A stretch of DNA of 64,000 nucleotides from Jiella pacifica. Its GTDB lineage: Bacteria; Pseudomonadota; Alphaproteobacteria; Rhizobiales; Rhizobiaceae. Shown in pieces: positions 55,776 through 63,366 of the stretch (positions are counted from its first letter, which is position 1; each line of letters begins with the position of its first letter). The position numbers and the translations under genes were made by a program. The stretch spans positions 124,001 to 188,000 of the forward strand of contig NZ_JAAAMG010000003.1 of assembly GCF_010500815.1 (NCBI RefSeq), given 5' to 3'. Under the pieces are notes generated by a model. That model saw only the letters and a list, made by a program, of their open reading frames with translations. It made no database searches and had not been told where the DNA came from.

Positions 55776-56329
55776 CAATTTCTTCCGAATTTCCTGGCGA
55801 TCGCCGAGAGACCCCGGTGAAACGCCACTCTGACCGCCCCCTCGCTCATGTCGAGCTCCTCGGCCGTCTGGCTGATCGACTTGCCCTCCACCGACAGCGC
55901 CGACACCACCGCCCGCTGCCGTCCGCCCAGCGAGGCGACCGCCCGGCTGACGTCATGGGCGACTGCGGTCGGCGCGCCGGCGGGATCCTCGAACACGTCG
56001 CCCATCCCGGCGATGTCGATCTCGATTCGCTTGCCCCGCCGGCGGTAGGCATCGATCGCCTTGTACCGCGCGATGGCGAAGAGCCACGGTCCCACCGGCT
56101 CGCCCGGCCGCCAGGTGTGGCGCTTGGCGTGGACCGCCAGGAGGATCTCCTGGACGAGGTCCTCGACGTCGAAGCCGGCCGAATGGCGCGGCATGCGCTG
56201 CGCGGCAAACCGCCGGACGATGATCGCCGCATCGGTCAAAAACGTCCGATAGGCTTTCTCGTCGCCCGCCAGCGCGCGCCGCAGAAGGTCGTCGAGCCCC
56301 TGAAGCTTTGACGAGGAGGCAGGCTGCAT
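55775..56329 (-). CDS. ECF RNA polymerase sigma factor, SigF-like
   Basis: A 184-residue ECF sigma with region 2 (DVEDLVQEILLAVHAKRHTW, PVGPWLFAIARYKAIDAYRR) and region 4 (LGGRQRAVVSALSVEGKSIS, then SEGAVRVAFHRGLSAIAR). Paired with a DUF1109 membrane protein, it belongs to the SigF/ECF16-type group that answers oxidative or heavy-metal stress. The usual target operon includes DUF2282, DUF692 and DoxX genes, and a DoxX remnant lies directly upstream here. No consensus ECF promoter was confirmed. Confidence 0.92.
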   Translation of the reverse strand: MQPASSSKLQGLDDLLRRALAGDEKAYRTFLTDAAIIVRRFAAQRMPRHSAGFDVEDLVQEILLAVHAKRHTWRPGEPVGPWLFAIARYKAIDAYRRRGKRIEIDIAGMGDVFEDPAGAPTAVAHDVSRAVASLGGRQRAVVSALSVEGKSISQTAEELDMSEGAVRVAFHRGLSAIARKFGRN

Positions 56330-56418
56330 TGGGGTACTTTCGAAGCGGTCCGGGACTTTGTTTCGAGCATGCCGATTTTTTTCGTTGCTGGCATCGCTTT
56401 GCCTTCACTTGCGCGTGA

Positions 56419-56868
56419 AGGGAAGGTGACGTCGTAACGGAATTTCGAGCGAGGCGCTTCGCCCTCGCCGTCCCCTTCTTCAAGTCGGACCTGACCAGAT
56501 GGGACGGCTTCCTGCAGCTGCATCCCGGCGCGAAATACCTGTTTCAGCAGGAGTTCAAGCTCCACATCCTCGGAGGCCAGTTCGCTTATCCGTTGCCGCT
56601 CGTCTCGGCATCGCTCGCCGGCATCGCCGAGATCGTCCTGCCGATCTTTCTCGTCCTCGGCCTCGGCACGCGCTTTGCCGCCGTGGCGATCATGGCGATG
56701 ACAGTGGTGATCCAACTGACCATCCCTGACGGCTGGGCGAACTTTCACCTGCCCTGGGCGGCGATGGCCCTCGCGCTGGTCGTCTATGGCGGCGGCAGGC
56801 TTTCGCTGGACGTGCTGCTGATGAAGCGGCCGTCCGGCAGCGGCGGGCCCGCAACGCGCCCCATCTGA
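56419..56868 (+). pseudogene. DoxX-family remnant without start codon
   Basis: The frame from 56419 to the stop at 56868 reads RRFALAVPFFKSDLTRWDGF, then LGTRFAAVAIMAMTVVIQLT, IPDGWANFHLPWAAMALALV and RLSLDVLL. That is the body of a DoxX membrane protein of the type encoded beside SigF-like sigma genes. An in-frame TGA (56416) precedes it. No ATG, GTG or TTG occurs before a TTG at 56593, well inside the family domain. The N-terminal helix is missing, so it is probably a 5-prime-truncated pseudogene. Use of the TTG at 56593 would give a 91-residue fragment. Confidence 0.72.
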
Positions 56869-56954
56869 CCCGAAAGTCCGTCCAGGAAGTCCTCGGCTGA
56901 AGATGAGCGCCGCACAGCCGACCAGAAGGCCATTCCGGACGGGCTCTGAGGCGT

Positions 56955-56974
56955 GGGAGGCAGGATCGCCTCCC
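56955..56974. terminator. Hairpin between convergent DoxX remnant and Rieske gene
   Basis: GGGAGGC-AGGATC-GCCTCCC forms a perfect 7-bp stem with a 6-base loop, 13 bp from the stop of the oxidoreductase. No T-tract follows on either strand, so it is only a possible rho-dependent or processing hairpin. Confidence 0.35.
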
Positions 56975-56986
56975 GCAACGCCGTCC

Positions 56987-58564
56987 TCAAAGCAGCTGCT
57001 TGGGCTGCCACCCGACCGCGTCGAGGCTGGTCTTCGACGGGGTCGGGTCCGACGTCAGCATCAGGCCGTGGAGGTCGGCTGTGACGTCGGCCTTGCCGCG
57101 GCCGAGGGCGGCGATTACCCGGCCGTCCTTGATGTAGAAGGCGGTGTAGCTGCCGGCGTCGAGATCGCCCTCGATATGGCACTCGTCATAGTCCTTGGCG
57201 TGGCCGACATAGTGGATCGGCCCGTATTGCGCCGACCAGAAGAACGGGATGCCGGTGAAGGGGCTGGTCTCGCCGAGCATCGCCCGGGCGGCATGGCGGC
57301 CGTGCTGTTCGGCGACACGCCAGTGTTCGATCCGTGTCGCGTAATCGCGCCCGTGCAGCGGGAAGTTCGCGACGTCGCCGCCGACATAGAGGCTGGCGTC
57401 CACTGACAGATCCGGCCCGACGTCGACGCCGCCGGCCACTTGTGCTGCCTCGCCGAAGATCGACAGCCGCGGCTTGGCGCCGACGGCGATCAGCACCATG
57501 TCGGCCGGCACCTCCTCGCCGCTCGAAAGATGCACGGCGCTGAGATGGCCGCGCTTCTCTTCGAATGCCGCGACGCCGGTGTTGGTCTTGACGGTGACGC
57601 CCTTGGCCCGGTGCTGGCCGACGATCTGCCCGGCGACGGCGTCGCCCCATTTGCTCGCAAACGGCAGCGTTTCCTGCGAGACCACCGTCACGGTCTTGCC
57701 GTTTGACGCGAAGCCTGCGGCGGCCTCCATCCCGATGAAGCCGGAGCCGACGATGACGATGGCCTGCGCTGCATCGGCCGCCGTCTTCAGCTTCTTGCCG
57801 TCGTCATGGGTGCGCAGGGTGAAGACGTTCGGCAGATCGGCGTTCTTGACGGGGAGGCTGGCGGAATCGCTGCCCGGCGCGGCGAAGCAGCGATCATAGA
57901 CGAGGCCCTCACCGACGCCCGTCTTGCCGGTGAAGTGAATGGTGCGGTTCTCCGCGTCGATCCGTTCGACCTTCTCGGTGATCCGCTCGACGCCGATCGC
58001 GTCCAGCCCTCCTGTGCCGACGAGGGGAAGATCGTCGTCGGAGGTCTTGCCCGCCAGATAGGTCTTCGACAGCGCGGTGCGGTCGTAGGGCGTCTCGCCG
58101 TCGTCGGAGAACATCACGATGCGCCCGTCGAAGCCTTGGCGCACCAGTTCCTGCGCGCAGGCGAGACCGCCCGCGCCGCCGCCGACGATGGCGAAGATCC
58201 GGTTGCCGCCGGCCCTGCGCTCTGAGGGATCGACCTCCGGCCGATGCTCGCCGGCACCTTCCGGCAACTCGACGAGGACGCGGCCGTCGATCACCGCCGT
58301 CTCGAAGCCGGTGAGGCACCCTTGGCCGGGCGGCTCGATGTGATCGCCGGTCGCAAGGTCGAAATTGGCGTGGTGCCATGGGCAGATGAGGCGGTTGCCG
58401 ACGCGCGTGCCGTTCTTCAGCGGCGCCCCCTTGTGAGTGCAATGGGCGCCGGTGGCGAACACGTGGTCGCCATCGCGGGCAAGCAGGATCTTGATCCCGC
58501 CGGCCTCGACTTCGTGAAGGCCGTCCTCGGCAAGGTCGGTAAAAGCGGCGACGTCGTGTTGCAT
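56987..58564 (-). CDS. Rieske-type ferredoxin / FAD-dependent oxidoreductase fusion
   Basis: A 525-residue protein with an N-terminal Rieske iron-sulfur domain (CTHKGAPLKNG and CPWHHANFD, about residues 40-72) fused to a pyridine-nucleotide disulfide reductase fold. FAD and NAD loops are IVGGGAGGLACAQELV near residue 127 and IVGSGFIGMEAAAGFA near residue 272, and the C-terminal reductase-associated domain follows. This is the AIFM3-like architecture, probably an electron transfer reductase of unknown partner. ATG 58564 (MQHDVAAFTDL) begins the Rieske domain; an earlier in-frame ATG would add 21 unlike residues. Confidence 0.92.
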   Translation of the reverse strand: MQHDVAAFTDLAEDGLHEVEAGGIKILLARDGDHVFATGAHCTHKGAPLKNGTRVGNRLICPWHHANFDLATGDHIEPPGQGCLTGFETAVIDGRVLVELPEGAGEHRPEVDPSERRAGGNRIFAIVGGGAGGLACAQELVRQGFDGRIVMFSDDGETPYDRTALSKTYLAGKTSDDDLPLVGTGGLDAIGVERITEKVERIDAENRTIHFTGKTGVGEGLVYDRCFAAPGSDSASLPVKNADLPNVFTLRTHDDGKKLKTAADAAQAIVIVGSGFIGMEAAAGFASNGKTVTVVSQETLPFASKWGDAVAGQIVGQHRAKGVTVKTNTGVAAFEEKRGHLSAVHLSSGEEVPADMVLIAVGAKPRLSIFGEAAQVAGGVDVGPDLSVDASLYVGGDVANFPLHGRDYATRIEHWRVAEQHGRHAARAMLGETSPFTGIPFFWSAQYGPIHYVGHAKDYDECHIEGDLDAGSYTAFYIKDGRVIAALGRGKADVTADLHGLMLTSDPTPSKTSLDAVGWQPKQLL

Positions 58565-58650
58565 CGAACCCGTCCTGTCTGTCTGGAATGGTTCGAAGCC
58601 AACGGTGCCGCTGGCCGGGGGTTCCAAGCGGCGAGACAGGGCGGCGAACG

Positions 58651-58679
58651 AAAAAGGCGAGCTGCCGGAGCCGCTCGCC
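58651..58679 (-). terminator. Rho-independent terminator of the L,D-transpeptidase gene
   Basis: On the minus strand GGCGAGC and GCTCGCC form a perfect 7-bp stem with a 10-base loop followed by TTTTT. It lies about 43 bases past the stop of the L,D-transpeptidase and insulates it from the Rieske gene downstream. Confidence 0.85.
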
Positions 58680-58721
58680 TGTCGTCATTCGCTCGTCGTC
58701 GGACGCTGTTTCGCCGGCGCC

Positions 58722-59429
58722 TTAAACGTAGACGCCAGCCCGCACCAGCACCGGGGAGCCGACCTTCACGCGATCGTACAGGTCGATGATGTCCTGGTTC
58801 ATGAAGCGGATGCAGCCGGAGGACTCGTTGGTACCGATCGTCCAGTATTCCGGCGAGCCGTGCAGCCGATACAGCGTGTCGCGCCCGCCCTGGAAGAGGT
58901 ACAGCGCCCGGGCGCCGAGCGGGTTCATGATGCCGCCGGGCATGCCGCCCGCATATTCGGAAAGTTCCGGCTTGCGCTGGATCATCTCGCGCGGCGGGGT
59001 CCATGTCGGCCAGATCCGCTTCATCCGCACGTCCGCGCGGCCGCTCCAGCCGAAGCCCTCGCGCCCGACGCCGACGCCGTAGCGCATCGCCCGGCCGCCG
59101 GGCATCACGTAATAGGCGAACTTCGCATCGGTATCGACGACGACGGTGCCGGGCTTTTCGCCGGTGGGGTCAGCGACTTCGCGGCGCAGGAACTGTTCGG
59201 GGACGCGGTTGAGGTTGACGGCCGGAATGACCTCGCCATTGTCGACCATCCGGCCATACATGGCTTGGTAGCGCGAACTCCCGTAGGTTCCGCCGCCGGA
59301 GAAGGCGGTGAGGGACGCGATGCGGGCGCGCGTCGAACTGGAGCAGCCGGAGGCAGCAGCCAATGCGCCGATGCCGGCAATCGAAAGGAAGCCGCGCCGC
59401 GACAGGGCACGATCGTTGTTTGCGGTCAT
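58722..59429 (-). CDS. L,D-transpeptidase (ErfK/YbiS family)
   Basis: A 235-residue cell-wall enzyme that cross-links peptidoglycan or attaches outer-membrane proteins. The YkuD catalytic region is HGSPEYWTIGTNESSGCIRF (His190, Cys206). The N-terminus has an RR-type signal (SRRGFLSIAG) and a lipobox-like ASGC at Cys29, so it is likely an exported lipoprotein, possibly by the Tat route. No LysM or other domain. It is followed by its own terminator and stands alone. Confidence 0.93.
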   Translation of the reverse strand: MTANNDRALSRRGFLSIAGIGALAAASGCSSSTRARIASLTAFSGGGTYGSSRYQAMYGRMVDNGEVIPAVNLNRVPEQFLRREVADPTGEKPGTVVVDTDAKFAYYVMPGGRAMRYGVGVGREGFGWSGRADVRMKRIWPTWTPPREMIQRKPELSEYAGGMPGGIMNPLGARALYLFQGGRDTLYRLHGSPEYWTIGTNESSGCIRFMNQDIIDLYDRVKVGSPVLVRAGVYV

Positions 59430-59660
59430 TTGTCCAGCCTAATTCTTCTTGTTGGGATCTCGGCCATCGTAGGGCCGAGCCTTTAGCAAATCATTCTACA
59501 CGAACAATCATCGGGCCGTTCGGTTCCGCGATCACAGACCGTTGAAATTGCGGGACTTCAATCGTTGGTGTGGCAGTGATGCCATGACTGCGGACAGGTG
59601 GGGAGGTTGCGGGTTCGGCGGCTGCAGCCGGAGCGGGCGGTCCGTGCCCGCCGGTCGATG

Positions 59661-60323
59661 TCAGAGCCTTGCAGGCAAGGTCTTCAGATCGGGCAGGATC
59701 GCGTCGGGTGCAAGGTCGAGATATTCGTCGGGCTCGCTCCGGCGGTTGATCCACACGGTGTGGAAGCCGAAGCGTCTGGCGCCGGCGACGTCCCAACGGT
59801 TCGATGATTGGAAGGACACGGCATCCGGATAGAGGCGGAAATGCGTCGTCACCATCTCGTAGACGGCCGGCGCCGTCTTGTAGGTCCCGCAGTCCTCGGC
59901 CGAGAAGATCTCGTCGACCAGGGTTTCCAGACCCGCGGAGCGAACCGCCCGGGCGAGCATGTCGCGCGACCCGTTGGAGAGGATCGCCACGCGCGCCTCG
60001 CGCTCCTTCAGCGCGCGCAGCGTTCCTGGCACTTCCTCGTAGCAGTCGAGATCGCGATAGGCCTCGATGAGCGGTGCGCGGAGCTTCGGATCGACGCCTC
60101 CGACTTTCTCGAACGCGTAATCGAGGGCGTCCTCGGTCAGTTGCCAGAAATTCCGGCTGCCGTCGCCCATCAGCCCCCGAACCCAGGAATATTCGAGCTG
60201 CTTGCGCCGCCACACCTCGGCGAGTTCGCGGCCGGCTTCGCCGATCTCGCCGGCATGCTTGGCGACGGCGGCGCCGGTGTCGAACAGGGTTCCGTAGGCG
60301 TCGAAGACATAGACCGAATGCAA
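59661..60323 (-). CDS. Haloacid dehalogenase type II
   Basis: A 220-residue HAD-superfamily hydrolase with the nucleophile motif DAYGTLFDTG (Asp8), SNGSRDM, the catalytic lysine region GTYKTAPAVYE and the dehalogenase mark SSNRWDVAGARRFG. Type II enzymes convert L-2-haloacids to D-2-hydroxyacids; the motif set supports this, but no activity can be assumed. The start is a TTG at 60323, which puts the nucleophile at the expected distance; an ATG 93 bases upstream would add an unrelated basic leader. It is divergent from the aminotransferase gene. Confidence 0.85.
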   Translation of the reverse strand: MHSVYVFDAYGTLFDTGAAVAKHAGEIGEAGRELAEVWRRKQLEYSWVRGLMGDGSRNFWQLTEDALDYAFEKVGGVDPKLRAPLIEAYRDLDCYEEVPGTLRALKEREARVAILSNGSRDMLARAVRSAGLETLVDEIFSAEDCGTYKTAPAVYEMVTTHFRLYPDAVSFQSSNRWDVAGARRFGFHTVWINRRSEPDEYLDLAPDAILPDLKTLPARL

Positions 60324-60539
60324 GGCGAGGTCCCTTTTCGGCTGGCGGCGGGAGGTTGCAGCGGGAAGATGGTGCAGGGGTCGTTTGTCGCCACGGCACG
60401 GCGATTGAAAAGTCACGCTGTCGGCGCTACGCCGATACCATGGCCCGGGCGCTCATCGTCGCCGAAGCGGTTTGCGCGCGAGGAAATCCTGCAGAGGTCG
60501 ACGCGCCGCCGCACAAGGGGGCCGAGAGGAGAGATACCG

Positions 60540-61415
60540 ATGTCGCACGCGTCCAACGCCTCGGAGCTTCGCACCCGCACCTTCGTCGACGGCACCTGGC
60601 ACGATGGCAGCCCGGCGCTGGTCGGCCCGAAGAGCCACGTCATGTGGATGGCCTCCTCGGTGTTCGACGGGGCCCGCTGGTTCGACGGCGTCGCCCCCGA
60701 CCTCGACCGCCATTGCCGGCGGGTCAACCGCTCGGCCGAGGCGCTCGGCCTGAAGGCCACCGTCGCGGCCGAGGAGATCGAGGCGCTGGCGAGACAGGGC
60801 CTGGAAGGTTTTTCCGGCGAGACGGCGGTCTACATCCGTCCAATGTACTGGGCCGAGGCCGGCGGCTACATGGGCGTCACCGCCGATCCGGATTCGACGC
60901 GCTTCTGCCTCTGCCTCTACGAGACGCCGATGCTCGAGCCGGCCGGCTTTTCCGTCACCGTCTCGCCGTTCCGCCGGCCGACGCCGGAAACGATGCCGAC
61001 GCTCGCCAAGGCTGGCTGCCTTTACCCGAACAACGCCCGGGCGATCTTGGAAGCCCGGGATCGCGGTTTCGACAACGCCCTCGTCCTCGACATGCTCGGC
61101 AACGTCGCCGAGACCGGCACGTCGAACGTCTTCTGCGTGAAGGACGGCATCGTCTATACGCCGATCCCGAACGGCTGCTTTCTCAACGGGATCACCCGGC
61201 AGCGGGTGATCGCGCTCCTGCGCGAGGCCGGCCGCGAGGTAATCGAGAAGAGCCTGACACCAGCCGAGTTCATGGCGGCGGACGAGGTCTTCTCGACGGG
61301 CAATCACTCCAAGGTCGTGCCGATCAGCCGGATCGAGGGCCGCGAACTGCAGCCCGGGCCGGTCTACCGGCAGGCCCGCGAGGCCTACATGGCCTTTGCC
61401 CGAAAGGGCCACTGA
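60540..61415 (+). CDS. ilvE: Branched-chain amino acid aminotransferase (class IV)
   Basis: A 291-residue PLP enzyme that transfers the amino group between branched-chain 2-oxo acids and glutamate. The cofactor lysine is Lys157 in AKAGCLYPNNARAILEARDR; other marks are SSVFDGARWFDGVAPDLDRH, NVAETGTSNVFCVKDG and EVFSTGNHSKVVPI. ATG at 60540 has GAGGAGA upstream and gives the rhizobial N-terminus; the frame is open far upstream but reads as shadow. It is divergent from the haloacid dehalogenase and precedes sodB by 171 bp. Confidence 0.92.
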   Translation: MSHASNASELRTRTFVDGTWHDGSPALVGPKSHVMWMASSVFDGARWFDGVAPDLDRHCRRVNRSAEALGLKATVAAEEIEALARQGLEGFSGETAVYIRPMYWAEAGGYMGVTADPDSTRFCLCLYETPMLEPAGFSVTVSPFRRPTPETMPTLAKAGCLYPNNARAILEARDRGFDNALVLDMLGNVAETGTSNVFCVKDGIVYTPIPNGCFLNGITRQRVIALLREAGREVIEKSLTPAEFMAADEVFSTGNHSKVVPISRIEGRELQPGPVYRQAREAYMAFARKGH

Positions 61416-61586
61416 GCCGCCGATCCCGCCGACGGCCGGCCTCTCGAACACCCGAGGCCCGAAGTGCTTCCGAGTGGCCGACGAGCGGTGGACGGACAAT
61501 CATCGCCACCTATGTTTCTCCCCAAAGCGGATGCGCCTTCGTGAGGGTGCCCCGCAAAGACCAATCACTTCAGAAGGAGACGGACC

Positions 61587-62189
61587 ATGGCTTTCCAATT
61601 GCCCGAGCTTCCCTACGCCTATGACGCGCTGGGCCCCTACATGTCGAAGGAGACCCTCGAGTTCCACCACGACAAGCACCACCAGGCCTATGTGACCAAG
61701 GGCAACGAGCTCGCCGAGAAGGCCGGCATGGCCGATCTCTCGCTGGAAGAGATCGTCAAGAAGTCCTACGGCACCGACCAGGCGCTGTTCAACAATGCCG
61801 GCCAGCATTACAACCACATCCACTTCTGGAAGTGGATGAAGCCGAACGGCGGCGGCAAGAGCCTGCCCGGCAAGCTGCAGGCCGCGTTCGACTCGGATCT
61901 TGGCGGTTACGACAAGTTCAAGGCCGATTTCGAGGCCGCCGGCGCCGGCCAGTTCGGCTCGGGCTGGGCCTGGGTCGCGGTCAAGAACGGCAAGCTCGAA
62001 ATCATGAAGACGCCGAATGGCGAGAACCCGCTGGTCCATGGCGCGACGCCGATCCTCGGCGTCGACGTGTGGGAGCATTCCTACTACATCGACTATCGCA
62101 ACGCCCGGCCGAAGTACCTCTCGGCCTTCGTCGACAACCTCGTCAACTGGGACTACGTCCTCGAATGCTACGAGAAGGCGGCCGGCTGA
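61587..62189 (+). CDS. sodB: Superoxide dismutase (Fe type)
   Basis: A 200-residue Fe/Mn superoxide dismutase. Metal ligands are His27, His77, Asp160 and His164 (DVWEHSYYIDYRN); a Gln four residues before His77 favours the iron type. It has no signal peptide, so it is cytoplasmic. AGAAGGAGACGGACC before the ATG is a strong ribosome site. A good terminator follows at 62234-62265, so it is likely monocistronic. The neighbouring ilvE is a separate unit. Confidence 0.96.
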   Translation: MAFQLPELPYAYDALGPYMSKETLEFHHDKHHQAYVTKGNELAEKAGMADLSLEEIVKKSYGTDQALFNNAGQHYNHIHFWKWMKPNGGGKSLPGKLQAAFDSDLGGYDKFKADFEAAGAGQFGSGWAWVAVKNGKLEIMKTPNGENPLVHGATPILGVDVWEHSYYIDYRNARPKYLSAFVDNLVNWDYVLECYEKAAG

Positions 62190-62233
62190 GGCTGCTGCCG
62201 GCGGGGCAGGTCCCGCAGCTTTCCTGATGTCGC

Positions 62234-62265
62234 AACGGCTCCGGCGTTATCGCCGGGGCCGTTTT
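62234..62265 (+). terminator. Rho-independent terminator of sodB
   Basis: AACGGCTCCGGCG (62234-62246) pairs with CGCCGGGGCCGTT (62251-62263), with only one wobble pair and a TTAT loop, ending in a short T-run. It lies 45 bp after the sodB stop. Confidence 0.85.
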
Positions 62266-62544
62266 CGCTTCACAGGACGGGTTTGAAGGGGAAGGCGGAT
62301 CGTTCGTCTCTGGCATCGCGTCCCCACGGAATGTCTCGGTCGAAAGACGTCGGTGGCGCCGGGGCAGACGCAGAGAAACGTTCCTGACTGTCTGCCCCCC
62401 ATGACCGACGCAGGCGCCCGTCCGGATCCGGACAAGCGTTCGTGAGCCGGCTCTTCGTCCTTCCCCCGTTGCCGCAGACTGGAAGACTTCCAAATTCTGC
62501 CACGGTGCCGCAGATGACGCGGTGTAGCCGAGGAGCTTCCAGAC

Positions 62545-63009
62545 ATGACGAACAGACGCCCTTTCAGCCTCGCCGTCCTCGCCCTTTGCGGCGCTGCGGT
62601 GCTCGCCGTCCCGGCGCTCGCGCAAAATCTCGACGCGATCGAAAAGCGCCAGCAGCTGATGAAGGACAACGGCAAGGCCGCCAAGGCGGCCGGCGCGATT
62701 CTGAAGGGTGAGGCCGAATTCTCGCCGGACAAGGCGACGGAGATCTTCACGCAGATGCACGAGATCTCGGTGAAGTTCGGCGACTATTTCCCGGAGGATT
62801 CCAAGACCGGCGGCAAGACCGAGGCCGCGCCCGCCATCTGGGAAAAGCCGGAGGCGTTCAAGGCCGCCCTCGCCAAATATCAGGAAGACACCCAGGCAGC
62901 GGTCGACGCCGCGCCGCAGGACGTCGACACCTTCAAGCAGGCCTTCGGCATGGTCGCGCAGAACTGCAAGGGCTGCCACGAGGACTTCCGCATCGACACG
63001 GACAACTAA
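62545..63009 (+). CDS. Class II cytochrome c (cytochrome c' family)
   Basis: A 154-residue periplasmic cytochrome with signal peptide (cleavage after PALAQ) and a four-helix bundle ending in the single haem site CKGCHEDFR near the C-terminus, the class II layout. Cytochromes c' bind NO and may protect against nitrosative stress or carry electrons. The N-terminal Met-type ligand region (RQQLMKDNGKAAKA) is present. No nearby partner gene. Confidence 0.93.
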   Translation: MTNRRPFSLAVLALCGAAVLAVPALAQNLDAIEKRQQLMKDNGKAAKAAGAILKGEAEFSPDKATEIFTQMHEISVKFGDYFPEDSKTGGKTEAAPAIWEKPEAFKAALAKYQEDTQAAVDAAPQDVDTFKQAFGMVAQNCKGCHEDFRIDTDN

Positions 63010-63366
63010 ACCTGTCGTTCATTGGAAGGTGACGTGCCCTGCACCGTCAGCTTCGATGGGCCGGGTCCGGCCCATCGATCGGTCGCCGTTCCCATCGTCC
63101 GTGATCGACCCGCTCCTGAACCGCCCATTCTCTCGAACCGCCCATCGACGTCCCTGACGGCGGCTCGTACCCACTCTGACCGTCGTCCTTCGCTTCGCTG
63201 GTTTCACCGCGCATCACCGCTCATTCGGGTCACGGCGTCGACCGCGAGGTCTGCGATGGGCTGCGAGGGGGCATACCTCCTACCCTGCGGGCAGTCGCTT
63301 TCCGATTGAAGGTAATTTTCGCTTATAGTATCTCAGGTGAACCGTTCCTCCCTGAGAGTGTGGGTG
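63010..63366. other. Intergenic region before the Hint-domain gene
   Basis: This 357-bp gap holds a perfect hairpin at 63053-63078 and, near its right end, an AT-rich block (63312-63334) that probably carries the promoter of the Hint-domain gene. A weaker stem (TCTCAGG 63331 with CCTGAGA 63351) lies in its leader. No gene was seen. Confidence 0.5.
63053..63078. terminator. Perfect 12-bp hairpin after cytochrome c'
   Basis: TCGATGGGCCGG and CCGGCCCATCGA are separated by only GT, giving a 12-bp perfect palindrome 44 bp past the cytochrome stop. No T-tract follows, so it may be a non-canonical terminator or a mobile palindromic repeat. Confidence 0.45.

Noticed and set aside
56369-56437. A 22-codon frame (MPIFFVAGIALPSLAREGKV) looked at as the missing N-terminus of DoxX by frameshift
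   Set aside because: It does not resemble the DoxX first helix and ends at TAA before the DoxX body begins; a frameshift alone would not restore the gene.
58590-58612. A GGTTCGAAGCC word that resembles a tRNA T-arm
   Set aside because: No acceptor, D-arm or anticodon arm could be folded around it; it lies in the leader of the Rieske gene.
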